Origin: Antilocapra americana
Taxonomy: Eukaryota; Chordata; Mammalia; Artiodactyla; Antilocapridae
Length of the DNA: 64,000 bases
NCBI GenBank assembly: GCA_007570785.1
Contig: ML664183.1
Span: forward strand, 19,267,368 to 19,331,367
Reading direction: 5' to 3'
Both the position numbers and the translations under genes were made by a program. Positions 22,897 to 34,700 of this stretch are shown here, piece after piece (positions within the stretch are counted from its first letter, which is position 1; the number at the start of each line of letters is the position of its first letter). The notes below the pieces were generated by a model. That model searched no databases and was not told the origin of the DNA. It worked only from the letters and a program-made list of their open reading frames with translations.

Positions 22897-24074
22897 AAAG
22901 ACTAGAAAAAGCATCACTTGAAAATTTTTTCTTCCACTTGTAGGTAAGCCACCTATCGCCATGATGAGAATGACCACATTACACAGTTTTAGAAGTTTTT
23001 CTGCATAGATAACCAACAAGGTATCAGTCACTACAAACCTATCATAGTAACAAATTTAAAGTAGCTGAAAAAATTAGAGCAGGAAATAAGTACCCAGGGC
23101 TTTCCAGCTGTCAGCAAAATGCTAACCTGCTTGAATATTTTCTCAGCGTCTGTTTTAAAAACATGAGGGCTGAGGTACTAAAATTTGTGATCCAAAACTA
23201 AACTTAGTAAGACACAAATAACCGTGTAAATGTTTTGGTTGTGTTACCCATCCTACTTTGGTTGATGGGACTTGGGGGAATAGACAGTGATGTCCATGAC
23301 TGCTCACTGACGCATCCTGTATTATGCAACTATGGATTGTGTTCATCAGATAAATTTGACCTCTGTGCTATTCATGGCTCAGAATGTGCTATTGACATGG
23401 CAAATGACATGAAGCTCAAAAGAGACCATATTCCTTAATCTGAATACTTTACCAGCAAAACTAATTCTAATATCATTACATTTCCATGAGGCCTTTGGCC
23501 AACATCTCAAACATCTCTATTCAGTCAATGAATAGAAAAGGGAATTTGGGAAAAATATGGGAGCAAGTGGGAAGAGAAACCCTTCTGATTTCACAGTGTG
23601 TATGATCCTAAAAAGAACTGGAAAAATTACAGTTGAGGATTTACCTAGTAGTTCTTCCCTCTGATTTTATCCTAAACACTTTCATCTTCAGCTCCTGGGG
23701 TGAAGTATTCCCTTTGTAAACTTATATTCCACCCACTCTCTTTACTCCCAACCTTTTAAATTCAAGATGAAGACTAAGCTCTTTCTATGACAGGTATTCA
23801 ACATTAGCCATTTGCAATAGCTGAGGCAGCATTTGGTTTGATATATTCCAGGAAATAATTTATCATAGCATATCAAATATATTCTAATTTGCAGTATTTT
23901 ATAGAAAATATATTCAGACTCAACAGAATTCTACTCTTCTCCTTTCTTCCTAGTTTATAAAAATTTCCTCACTCATCAAATGGGGATAAGAGTATACTCC
24001 TTTGAAAGTTTTTGAAAATATTAAATAAGAAAATTCACACACAGTTCTTGATATCTAATAAGCACTCTATAAAT
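22897..24074. other. Unique sequence
   Basis: A 67-codon plus-strand frame (23235-23438) has a high cysteine and aspartate content, but no start context, domain or splice support. I leave it uncalled. Confidence 0.5.
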
Positions 24075-24157
24075 TATGTGTGCATGTGCTAAGTCTCTTC
24101 AGTTATGTCCAGCTCTTTGTGACCGCATGGACTATAGCCCACCAGGCTCCTCTGCAT
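24075..24157 (-). mobile_element. BovA SINE, 3' fragment
   Basis: Only the BovB-derived end is present (TGCTAAGTCTCTTCAGTTAT to CCACCAGGCTCCTCTGCAT). The tRNA head is missing, as in a 5'-truncated insertion. Confidence 0.85.
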
Positions 24158-24189
24158 TCTATAAAGTGTAGTTATCCTGAATTATGCTA

Positions 24190-25060
24190 CCTGGTGAGTA
24201 TTTATTGAACATCTATTTTGCTCAATGCCCAGGGATTAAAAAGATTGTAATTACTGCCCTCAAGGTGTTTTCCTGCTAGAAGAAGTAACATGGTCTCTTA
24301 CAAAATAAGATGAAAATCAGTAGATGCTATGAGAGCTCTGAGGTGGATGACCTGACTCTAGCTGGAATGGAGGAAGTTGTCAAGGAAGGCTGCACAGGGG
24401 AGATGGAGTCTTAAACAACTTGGTAAGTACAGAATTGACTTGGGAACAGGAGCTTCCTTGGTGGCTCAGTGGTAAAGAATCTGCCTGCCAATGCAGGAGA
24501 CTCGAGCCCTGGATCAGGAAGATCCCCTGGAGGAGGAAATGGCAACCCACTCCAGTATTCTTGCTTGGGAAATCCCATGGACAGAGGAGCCTGGTGGGCT
24601 ACAGTCCACGGGGTTCCAAAGAGTCAGACATGACTGAGCGACTAAACAATAAAGAAGGTGAAGGAAAACATTGAAAAGGCCAGAAATCAGAGAAAGGCTA
24701 GTGTATCTGAAAAACTGAAAGTGGCTTACAATTTGTGGGAAATGGGAAAAGACAGAGAAAGACGGCTTTGGAGAAAGAAGACTGGCATGAGCAAAGTGCT
24801 GGGGCCAAGAGCCTTGTATGCCAGAGTTAGGAGGTTGAATTTAAAGCTGAAGGAAATTGGTAGGCACAGAAAATTTTAAAGGAGGGCTTGGGAATGACAG
24901 GATTAAATCCACATTTCAAAAGATCACTGACAGAAGGCAGGATGGATTAGAGAGGATTATATCAAAGAGAGGAGGCCAGTTTGGGAGCTATTCCAACAGC
25001 CCACACTCAAAGAGGTAAGCCAGGCAGGAGAGGAAGAAGGAAGGTTCAGACTGAGTGCTT
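24190..25060 (-). mobile_element. L2 LINE 3' part, split by a BovA2 SINE
   Basis: Reverse-complement L2 wording is found on both sides of the SINE. Left: GTGAGTATTTATTGAACATC, CAAGGTGTTTTCCTGCTAGA, and AAGGAAGGCTGCACAGGGG. Right: AGCAAAGTGCTGGGGCCAAG, CCTTGTATGCCAGAGTTAGG, and AAAAGATCACTGACAGAAGG. The two parts occupy about 24190-24448 and 24651-25060. No coding frame is left. Confidence 0.75.
24449..24650 (+). mobile_element. BovA2 SINE, near full length
   Basis: A head GCTTCCTTGGTGGCTCAGTG, linker AGATCCCCTGGAGGAGGAAA and body CCCATGGACAGAGGAGCCTG, ending GACTGAGCGACTAAACAATA. It lies inside an older L2. One base appears missing in the B-box region (GAGCCCTGGATC). Confidence 0.94.
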
Positions 25061-25339
25061 TGTGATAGTCCATTGTTTTTCACTCAGTCAATGTGATCTT
25101 ATTTATTTAGTTTTGAAATTTTGGTACTTAGAAATTTAAAAATTTTGTTCATTGTGAGTACACATTTCTAAAATTATTCATCTGTCTTATGTTTAGTTAG
25201 AAACTGCAAAACAGTGTGAATTAACTGAAGAGCTTTTCAGGTAGCTGAGTGTAAAAAAATAAAAGTGAAGAAGCAAAAATAGCCAGGAGAAATGGCTACA
25301 CTGTATTTTCTGCTTGCTCTGTACCAGTCACATTGCTCA

Positions 25340-26510
25340 GAAGTTTAAATGCCTCACAAGCAGCAAAACCAAACAAGTGAAGTATATCAAACAAATGCTG
25401 CTGCACAACAAAGAAAGCCAACAAAGTGAAAAGGCAACCTATGGAATGGGCGAAAATACTTGCAAATCATACATCTGATAAAGGGTTAATATCTAAAATA
25501 GTTAGAGAACTCATACAACTCAACAATAACAGCCAATTAAGTAAATAAATAAATAATTTAAAAATGGGCAAGAGACCTGACTAGACATTTTTCCAAAGAC
25601 ATACAAATGGTCTATATGAAAAGATGCTCAGCATCACTAATCATCAGACAAATGGGAATCTAAACCACAATGAGATATTACTTCATACCTGTTAGGATGG
25701 CTATTACGAAAAAGAAAAAAGAAAACCCAAGAGATGTGTTGGTGCAGTGTGGAGAAAAGGGAATGCTCATGCACTCTTGATGGGACTGTAAATTGACACA
25801 GCCATACAAGATGAAGTTTCCTCAATAAATTTAAAAATAGAATTACCATATAATCCAGCCATCTCACTTCTGGGAATACATCCAAAGAAAATGAAAACAT
25901 TATCTCTAAGAGATATCTGCATTCCCAGGTTCATTGCAGCATTGTTTACAATAGCCAAGGTATTGAAAGTCTTAGTGTCTGTCCATTAGGGATGAATGGA
26001 TAGAGAAGACGAGATATATAGAGAGACAACACAATATTCTTCAGCTATTTAAGAAAGGAAATTTGACATTTGTGACAACATGGGGATGAACACTGATGAT
26101 GTTATGCTAAAAAAATAAGCCAAAAATACTGTATGATCTCACTTTCATGTGTTATCTAAAAAAGTTGAACTCATAAAAACAGAGATTAGGATGATGGTTG
26201 CCAGGGACCCAGTGGTGAGGGCAATGGAGGTATTAGTCAAAGGATACAGACTTCCAGTCATAAGCTGAATAAGTTCTGGGAATTTAACATTTGACATGGT
26301 GATTATACTTAATAATATAAATGTATACTGGAAATTGGCTAAAAGAGTAGATCTTAAATGTACTCATCACAAAAGAAAAAAAAAAGTATGTGAGGAGATT
26401 GATGTGTTAACTAATTTTATTGTGACAATCATTTTACAATATGTTTGAGTATCAAATATATTTTAAATGTATATGATTTTGTTTGTCAATTATACTTCAA
26501 TGGAGCTAGG
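25340..26510 (+). mobile_element. Old L1 (L1MA type), ORF2 end and 3' UTR
   Basis: It reads like the end of ORF2 but is older than the L1-BT copies: CAACCTATGGAATGGGCGAA, AAAATGGGCAAGAGACCTGA, CACAATGAGATATTACTTCA, TTCATTGCAGCATTGTTTAC and ATCTCACTTTCATGTGTTAT. The frames are broken. The 3' UTR includes GAGATTAGGATGATGGTTGC and ends near 26500 in A-rich sequence. Confidence 0.9.
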
Positions 26511-26544
26511 GGGAGGAGTGAAGAAAAAAATGCCTCAAGGCAAG

Positions 26545-26680
26545 TGCTAAGGAGGTAGGTAGCAATACCTTCATTTTACCTAGCAGATTCTGCCCTTGAG
26601 AGAGGTCTAGAATTTGCCAAGCCACCCACCTAATTAGAAGTGGAGTTTGGCCACCATGCCTGCCATATCTCCAGATCACA
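26545..26680 (-). mobile_element. Possible MIR fragment
   Basis: CTTCATTTTACCTAGCAGAT, GAATTTGCCAAGCCACCCAC and AGAAGTGGAGTTTGG resemble the reverse-complement MIR core. Divergence makes this tentative. Confidence 0.45.
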
Positions 26681-26809
26681 TTGGAAGGAATTTGGGCATT
26701 TAACCCCTGGGGAGGAGTAGCTTGAATTCTTCAGGGAAAGATGGGAGCGGTGATTAACATCCTGCTCCAAGGACATTATACAGAATATTTCTAAACCCTA
26801 GAAACTTAT

Positions 26810-26812
<3 letters not shown>

Positions 26813-26857
<45 letters not shown>
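26813..26857. repeat. (AC)n microsatellite, about 22 units
   Basis: A pure AC dinucleotide run, likely length-polymorphic. Confidence 0.98.
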
Positions 26858-26862
<5 letters not shown>

Positions 26863-29849
26863 CTTTCATGTGGGTTGGGGTGAAAAATCTTTTAGAAGGA
26901 ACATAGAGATAAGAGAGGTGGAGTTCACGTTCTATCACTTTCTATCTAAGGTACAAACTTTCTCAGTCTTTCAGTAACACTTTCCCTAAGTCACACATAC
27001 AGACATCCTCTTCACACTCTCCACATTTACCTCCAAAGAAAATGAACAAAAGTTCTTACAGCATACAGGAAACATAGCCAATGAATCCTTTGATGCTGGG
27101 TTTTAACCTCAGGAGAAAGCTGGACTGGAATTCTAGCAGCAGACCACATCAAGTAACATGGGTGATAAAGATAAGGGTTGATCAAAATGTAAAAGGAACA
27201 GCAGTAAATTCCATCCAAACCAGGATTCATCCTGGGCTTTTACAGGTAAAGGCTGTTAACACTGCTTCTTGTTTCTCTCCATTCAGTTATATTTTCCAAG
27301 TACTTTGCATGATGCCTGACTAAAGAGTTAAATTCTTCTGCTTTTAATCTTTGGTATGCTCTTGATAACCTTTACAAGCAGGTTAGATAATGTATTTAGT
27401 GCTCTATGTTTCTGGGTTTTGATCTTTGTCTTGCTGATATCCTACTATGTCTTCTTTTTTTCTCTTTTCCTTAACAAAGGAGACTAGCAATATATTAGAC
27501 ATTTATTTACCAAAAATTAGTTGTTAGTGGATTAAGATAATATTTTTATCCCATCAAGGCTAGGCATAATGACATCACAATGGAGTTTGAAGCATTTCTT
27601 CAGTTTACACATTTATCTAATTCCTTTTCTTTTTCTTTTCCTTTCCCCACCCCTAATCAGCCCTGTAGAGACTTTAAGGACAGGTTTAATCAAGAGGAGA
27701 AAACACAAATAAAGATAAGACATATAACTTGCCAACCAATAGGTACTGTACTATGTTCTTTTGGATTGCATACCAAGGCTCTGACTGCCAGCCAGTAGGT
27801 CAGTGAAATTTAGAACAATTAATAATTAAATGTACATATATGGGATGGGAGTGAATAACAAAATCAAACACTTTCAATTGTGTAAACAAAAGAGCTGAGC
27901 AAATTTTTAATGTTTATAGAGTGATAAACAGTGATATTTAACTGACTTTTATATTACCTTCATAAAGACTGGAAACTTATGTTTGGAATCCAATCCAAGA
28001 TTGAATCTTCTACTCTTCTGTAATCTAATGCTTTTCCGTTTGAAATGTTCTTGCTATTTAAATAGAAAAAAATTTCAGCAAGCTAATATCTTATGATATC
28101 TTAGCCATTTGTAAATTCACTATTATTTTATAGAAAGAAATAAAAGTTTTAACCTTTCATTGGCTATTCAAAGCAAATTAATTCATATTGAGAATATTTT
28201 CTTTATTGTTGTAAACTGACTTAACCCTTAGCTGAATTGAGATTATATAGGATTTTAAAACATGAGACAATGCATATTAAAGACTACATGGAACTCTAGG
28301 AGTCAATCTTTGCCTTCATTTGCCACAAATTCCTCCCACATTCCTGTCTTTTCCAAGACAACATTAACAATCACTGAAGAGGTAAAGAAAATACCAGTTT
28401 TTTAAAAAGATTACAATTAGTATAGAGTGAAAATTAGACTAATTAATCCATATTCAAATCAAACATTATATGGTTACTATTAAATGAGCCAAATCTGAAT
28501 ACTCTGCTTTATTTTTTTTCTACCAGTCACATGCAAATTATACAGTTTTGCTCCTCTCTCCCCAAATTTGTGCTCTTTTCATTTGCACAGCATTGAGATG
28601 CATTGAATAAATACAATTAGCTTGATGTAGATCAAATTTATTTTCATTCTAAAGAAAAAAATCACTGCTCAGCTTCTCTATCCTGACTGGGGACTTTGTT
28701 ATCACCCATATCTTTTAAACACACAACATCCCCTTCTTCCGTCTTATCCAGACTGTCACCAAACCTTTTTACTTCTTGCCCAACAGTCTCTTAAACCGTA
28801 TCTCCTCTTAGGTCTCTTTTGTCAAAGCCCATATGTTGATTAGGTCTTCTCTTGTTTGCTTTAAACTCCTTGATTTTCCTTTCCCTGCTTGCCGTCTCTT
28901 TTCTAGAACCATCTTTTGTTTCTGAGATTTCTATTAAAGCATTAAAAATTTTTTTTCTTCCTAAATTAAATTTAAAATGTCTGCCTAAGAAGCACCCCAC
29001 TGTTGCCAGGAAGAAGGAATAGAGATATCCATTTGGCTTACCATGTGTTTATCCTATTATTTTCCAGGAAGGCTGTTAAATATTTTTAAAATGCATGCTA
29101 GTATCTAGAAATATAGAGCATTAATATTTCTTATATTTATCCGTTACCTACTATATACCAGCCACTTTATACAAATAATATTTACCTCTAACAACTTTTC
29201 AAGCAATAAGCACTTGCTTGAAAAAGTGCTTGCTTGAAAAAGTCCCATTTTCCAATTGAAGGGACTGAATGCAGATAATTGACTTGTACTTTGTTGCATA
29301 TCATACAGCTCCCTAATTAACAACCACTCATCTTTTATCTCTACATTGCTCACTTCTTTCTTCTGTGTGTAGTGTGATAAACTTCATTATGTCAGCTTCA
29401 GTCTCTTCAAGATTTCCTAAAAGAACTGAGCTGACTAGAAATACGGTTCTTGGCCCAAGAGTGATTTTTTTTAGACCCCCTGCAGCAAAGCTCTGGACTT
29501 GAACTAAGAGGAAATGAGCATTGTGTTGCTTCTCAGCTAGACATTAAAGGTGTGGTTTTGTCTACTTTCCATTTGTACAAATGAACTGTTCCTTTAAATT
29601 TAAAGACAGAGGATGAGATTTAAGATAAACACATTTTTGAAAGGAAGTAGAAAAAAAATTTGAAGACATCTGAAGAGGTAGGTCTAGGGAGTGAGTACCC
29701 AAGACAAGAAAGAAATTGACTAGGCCTGCAGGAAATGACAGAAGTTCAAGAATAGCAGTCTTAATTTATAAAGATGAGAGTCAAATGTTCTCCTTACTTT
29801 CCTAGGATCTCCTATCTAAAAATGTGTCCCTTTTCATTCTTATTCATAA
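26858..29849. other. About 3 kb of unique sequence
   Basis: No gene, RNA or clear repeat is seen, apart from a 16-base tandem pair at 29213-29244 (CTTGCTTGAAAAAGTG/C). It is one of the larger repeat-free stretches in the window. Confidence 0.5.
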
Positions 29850-30062
29850 TTTGATCATTTATTGAGCATAGAGAAAATTATTTTCCATTTAATCTTTACA
29901 ATAATTACATGAGTTTGATAATGTTATTTTCATTTTTAATGTGTGTAATAAATAAGTCTTGGAGAAGTTCAGTGATTTTCCTAAGATTACTTGTTAGCAG
30001 TAGGTAAAAGGGGGAGAATTTGAACCCCAGTCATTCTGACCTCAAAAGTTAGGGCTAGTAAG
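29850..30062 (-). mobile_element. MIR SINE
   Basis: TTTAATCTTTACAATAATTA, AAGTCTTGGAGAAGTTCAGT, TTTCCTAAGATTACTTGTTA, GAATTTGAACCCCAGTCATT and CTGACCTCAAAAGTTAGGGC follow the reverse MIR order. Its head runs into a local tandem duplication that begins at about 30061. Confidence 0.82.
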
Positions 30063-30270
30063 CATTACCGTCAACTGCTTTTTCTAAAGGTTTTCATATA
30101 TCTACTTTGTGCCACTGAGTATAAGAAGATGAATTAGAAGTTATCCCTAACACACAAAAAAATAAAAAGTTAAGGTTATTAACCATTACCCTCAGCTGCT
30201 TTTTCCAAAGGCTTCTGTGTCTCTACTTTGTGTCACAGAGGATAAGAGATTGAGTTAGAGGTTATCCCAG
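30061..30270. repeat. Diverged tandem duplication, period 121 bases
   Basis: Unit one starts at 30061 (AGCATTACCGTCAACTGC) and unit two at 30182 (ACCATTACCCTCAGCTGC). Over 87 aligned bases I count about 18 differences (near 79% identity) and no gap. The unit includes the head of the adjacent MIR, so duplication followed the MIR insertion. Confidence 0.85.
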
Positions 30271-30724
30271 ATGTCAAAAAATTGCACAAAAAGGAAGGTT
30301 GACAAGAGAAAGAGTATTTTGTTATGTGGTAAGGAGTTATTGCAGAGAAATTAGCCCAGGGTTCTAACTCTACTGGGTGATAGAAGGCAATTTTTTTTTT
30401 TTTTTTTCCTATATCCTGTTCCCATCACCATTCTGTAAAAGCAGATTGGCCAAAGCTTTCTTCTCTAGATTATTTAGGAATAATTCACATAATTACATAA
30501 GCAGGAGGTGAGAGCAAAAGGCAACACTGGTTGAAAGGCAGAGAAAGAAAGACAATTATGTTGTTGTCTTCATCTTAAGAATGTTAAATAAACATTGCAA
30601 AAAATTCATAATGTTTTAAGCTTAAAATGTTAATAGAAAGATGTAGAATGATATGTTTTGAATTATTCTCTTCCCAAAAGAACCCTTATTATTATTATAA
30701 CTTAAGGGGAAGGGAATGATAAGG

Positions 30725-30990
30725 AAAAGGAAAGAAATAATATTTATTGAATATATTTGACCAAGTGCTAGACTTTGTGTTCAGAACTTCATAAAATGAC
30801 CTCATGTGTTTGATACTGTCAACACCCCAAAAAGGTAGTCATTATCATTTCTATCTTACAGATAAGAAAACAGAGGAGTATAGATGCCTGTATCTTGCCC
30901 ACGGTCATACTATTTGTTATTAGAGTCGAAAGTCAAATCTAGACCCATGAAACATCAAAGTTCATGTCTTTTTCTAATACCACTACCACG
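30725..30990 (-). mobile_element. MIR SINE, near full length
   Basis: AATAATATTTATTGAATATA, TTATCATTTCTATCTTACAG, ATAAGAAAACAGAGGAGTAT, CTTGCCCACGGTCATACTAT and TCATGTCTTTTTCTAATACC give the complete reverse MIR order from tail to head. Confidence 0.85.
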
Positions 30991-31344
30991 GAACTTGACC
31001 ATGTGCATTTATTACGTTAAAACATTGAAATAACAAAGTTTTTTAAAAAGTAGGCATGTATTTTGGGAATGGAAGTATGTACCCACAATCTATTTTCCTT
31101 TTCCTGAGTGGGAACCCTTACAGGATGAAATCAAATCTGATATTGCCACCTATACTGGGGCTTTTTTTTTTTTTTGGCTTTAAAAGGGCACAGAGAGTAT
31201 AGGAAAATACTAATGGAAGAGGAAGAGAGAGCTCCAACTTGATTGTTGATCTTGGCCAGGAAATTTGTCCTTGTTTTGTCTCAGCAAAGTCACATACATT
31301 CTCAATATTACTAACTAAAGAACATATTTCAGTATATGATTTTA

Positions 31345-31545
31345 ACAACTGATATTTAGTAAGCATTTCCTACAAGCCCAACACTTCAATCATCTGCAGT
31401 TCTGACCACACTCAGGAGAACAAGTATTATCAACCACTGTTTACCGAAGAGAGAAAGAGAGACTGGAGAATGAATAAATTGCCCAAACTGCTAAATCTAA
31501 GACTAGCACAAGCACGCATGACTTTAGAACTAGTCTATAGGACTG
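31345..31545 (-). mobile_element. MIR SINE, degraded
   Basis: GATATTTAGTAAGCATTTCC, GAACAAGTATTATCAACCAC and TGAATAAATTGCCCAAACTG resemble the reverse MIR core. The element is more diverged than its neighbour. Confidence 0.6.
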
Positions 31546-32179
31546 TGAAGAAAACATAAAAAGACTAGAGTATTCCAGAATTCCAGACCTGCAGACGTGA
31601 CCAGGGGAACTGTCTGCATTCTGACCCTCTGAGAAGAGATTATGATTTTGTTTTTTTTCAGTAATGATGACAAAGCCTTCCTCACAAACAATTCTATGAA
31701 CAAGCTTTGTTAACTGAACTCTTCTATAGAAGGAAATATTTTTGCCTTGATATAGAAAAAAAAGGTAAGTACACCTCAACAAAGATTGCAAAGACATTTA
31801 AGCATTTCCTTGGTATATCCATTATCTTTTTCTGGCTAAATAGCAAAATGTCAATATAAAATAGTTAAAAATAATATTTAGCTAAACAAAAAAATCCATG
31901 TTTGCTGAAAATAAATTATATAAATTATATAAAAATTATATAAAGAATACTTCCCAATTCACCTACTGTTAACCTCTATCCTCCAGAAAATAATAATTTA
32001 GTGTATATCTGATTCAATATTTCATTTGGAATAAAGATTAGGTATTGTAAGGGAAATATGAAGCAGGTTAGATATTAAAGAATTATTATTTAGCTAGCAG
32101 CACTTTCATGGAGCAAGGGGGGGGGGTGCCTATAAAACATTAAAAACACTGAACACATAATTTTTTTCTGTTTCTTCCC
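31546..32179. other. Unique AT-rich sequence
   Basis: No gene seen. A ten-G run lies at 32117-32126. Confidence 0.5.
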
Positions 32180-32419
32180 TCCTCAAGGAATGGATTATTC
32201 CAAGATATTCTACTCTCATACCATACTCATCCAGTTCTTTGTGATGTCTTCCCAATTCTACTTTCTTGGACAATGTCTCCTAATAGACTTTCCTTTTTTG
32301 TTCCTATTGCTTCTCTCCTAGTTCAGATCCCCATTTCTCCTACTTGGACAGTTGTAAGAGATTCCTTATAGAGCTCTCTCCACCAGACTCTTTCCTACTC
32401 CCATCACTGCTACAAATTT

Positions 32420-32827
32420 TGTTATTATTGTTCAGTCACTAAGTCGTGTCTTTACCACCCCACGGACTGCAGTATGTCAGACTTCCCTGTCTTTCATTAT
32501 CTCCTGGAGTTTGCTCAGACTCACGCCCACTGAGTTGGTGATGCCATCCAACAATCTCATCCTTTGTCACCTCCTTCTCCTCCTGCCCTCAGTCTTTCAC
32601 AGCATCAGGGTCTTTACCAGTGAGCTGGCTCTTCACATCAGGTAGCCAAAGTATTGGAATTTCAGCTTCAGCATCAGTTCTTCCAGTGAACATTCAGGGT
32701 TGATTTCCTTTAGGATTAACTGGTTTGATCTTCTTGCTTTCCAAGGGAATCTCAAGAGCCTTCTCCAGCACCATAGTTTGAAAGCATCAATTCTTTGGCA
32801 CTCAGTCTTCTTTATGGTCCAACTCCC
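32420..32827 (-). mobile_element. BovB LINE, older 5'-truncated copy
   Basis: It runs from a GTTATTATTGTTCAGTCACT tail through the last about 400 bases of BovB to TATGGTCCAACTCCCATC. Many substitutions and a damaged CTTTACCACCCCACGGAC segment show it is older than the copies at 10.8 or 37.7 kb. It interrupts the L2. Confidence 0.92.
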
Positions 32828-32904
32828 ATCAGTGCTTCCAATATACTGCCAGGTTAATTTCTTATAATACAGCTCTACCTGTGTTACCTATTTCTCTCAC
32901 ATAC

Positions 32905-34148
32905 TTTTAAAAGCAGGTTTACTGAAGTATAATGCACACACAATAAAATTCACCTGTTTTAAATGTACAATTTGATAATTTTCAGTAATTTATGAAGTTG
33001 TACAATAATCATCAAATTCAGTTTTAGAATATTTCTGTCATGCCTAGAAACCCTCTATGCATGTTTATATTCAATCTTTATTCTCTCTCTGCAGCCTCTG
33101 GCAAATACTAATCTATATTCTGTCTCTATAGATTTGTCTTTTCTGCACATTTTCTATAAGTGGAATTTTACAATATATGATCATTTCAGTCTGGCTTCTT
33201 TCACTTAGCATAATATTTTAAAAATTTAGTCATGTGGTAGAATTTATCAGTAGTTACTATTATTTCATTGTATAGATACATCACATTTTGTTTATTCAGT
33301 AGTTGATAGATATCTGGATTATTTCCAGTTTAGGGCTGTTGTGAATAAGCCTGCTATGAAAATATATTTACAAGATTTTGGGTAAGCTTATGTTTTATTT
33401 TCTTTTGAATATATACTATGAATTGGAATTGCTGGATCATAGAGGAACTGTTATGTTTTTTGAGGAACCTTCAAACTATTTTCCAAAGTGGTTTCCCCAT
33501 GTTGTATCCCCTACAGTAGTGTGATAAGAGTTTCAGTTTCTTTACATCTTTATCATTGCTTATTACATTTTTTTAAATTGCATCATTCTAGTAGGTGTGA
33601 AGCTGTGTCTTGTGGTTCTAATTTCCTTTTCTCTAATGACTAATGAGGTTGAATATCTTCACTTGTAATTATTAGCCATCAGTGTAGCCTCTTTGGTGAA
33701 ATGTCTATTCAAATCCCCACTCCTTTAAAAAGAATGAGTTGTATTATTATTGAATTGTAAATGCACACTATTGATTCTGCATAGGAGTCTCTTATTGAAG
33801 TGATGATTTGCAAATGTTTTCTCCCAATCTGTGTCTTGTCTTTATACTTTTCTACTAGTGTTTTCAACTTTAAATTATAAAGTTTTAATTATGTCCAACT
33901 GCAATATTTCTCATTTAGGTATCATATATTTTGTGTCCTATCTAAAAATTCTTTGCCTAACTTAAGGTTATGAAAATTTTCTACTGTTTTCTTCTAGAAG
34001 GTTTGGAGACTCTTACATATAGGTCTGTAATCCATTTTAAGCTAACTTTTGAGTATGGAGTAACATAATGATTTAAATACATCTTCTTACACATGGATAT
34101 TCAACTTACTGTTGGTTTAAAAAAATCCTTTCCTCATCTGTTGAAAAT
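32905..34148 (-). mobile_element. Old L1 (L1M type), ORF2 end and 3' UTR
   Basis: Reverse-complement L1 text: AAAGCAGGTTTACTGAAGTA (3' UTR side), TCTGGCTTCTTTCACTTAGC, GAATTGGAATTGCTGGATCA, AATGACTAATGAGGTTGAAT and TCTTTGCCTAACTTAAGGTT. No usable frame. It interrupts the same L2 as the BovB just upstream. Confidence 0.9.
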
Positions 34149-34700
34149 TGATTGAAAATCACTGTACTCTGATAAATTTTAATGGCTCCTTATTGCCTAC
34201 TGAATCACTTCAGACGTTTGAGCCTGAGACTAAAGCTCTCCCACCCACAAACTCAGAGATCCGTCACAACTTATTCACAACCAATATAATGTTTTGCTCC
34301 CTTCCTTCCATCTCTACTCTGTGTACCAGTTAACCTAAATTACTTGATTTTATCCTGTGTGGTGCTCTTCAGTTCATGTTGGCAGTGCTGGTGACTTAGT
34401 TTACAGCATTTTTCTCCCTAGACACTCCTAGATAGTTAAATTCTACCCATTCATTCAAGATCCAGCTTCGATGCACCTCTTCTGAGAGATTTTCTCTACT
34501 AGATGTGACCTTTGCTTCTGTGTATGCTCCCGGCTCTCATTCTGTCCCTGTCTTAGGATATGTCCTGCTTTCCATTTTGCATTATAGTTGTTTCAGAAAA
34601 TGCTTTATCCCCATTATAAGGGTAAAAGTCTTTGAAGAGCATTTGATTTGTATTTAATTGATCCTCAATCAATATTTATTTAATGAATGTGAATAATGTG

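Larger units (their letters stand above)
32180..34700 (+). mobile_element. L2 LINE 3' part, split by BovB and by an old L1
   Basis: Collinear L2 pieces are seen at about 32180-32419 (GTAAGAGATTCCTTATAGAG, CCACCAGACTCTTTCCTACT), 32828-32904 (ATACTGCCAGGTTAATTTCT, ATAATACAGCTCTACCTGTG) and 34149-34700 (ATGGCTCCTTATTGCCTACT, CTCCCTTCCTTCCATCTCTA, CAAGATCCAGCTTCGATGCA, CCTCAATCAATATTTATTTA). Read together they cover the L2 3' end in order. No frame remains. Confidence 0.75.

Noticed and set aside
23235..23438. A cysteine-rich 67-codon frame
   Set aside because: No signal peptide pattern, no splice context and no family that I can recognise.
24449..24650. tRNA genes at the SINE heads (also 4020-4215, 8092-8312, 36780-36984, 48023-48360)
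   Set aside because: The heads are tRNA-like with A/B boxes but lack a proper cloverleaf and are joined to BovB-derived sequence. They are SINEs.
26813..26857. A regularly spaced repeat array such as CRISPR
   Set aside because: It is a pure AC dinucleotide run. No spaced direct repeats occur anywhere in the window, and the genome is mammalian.
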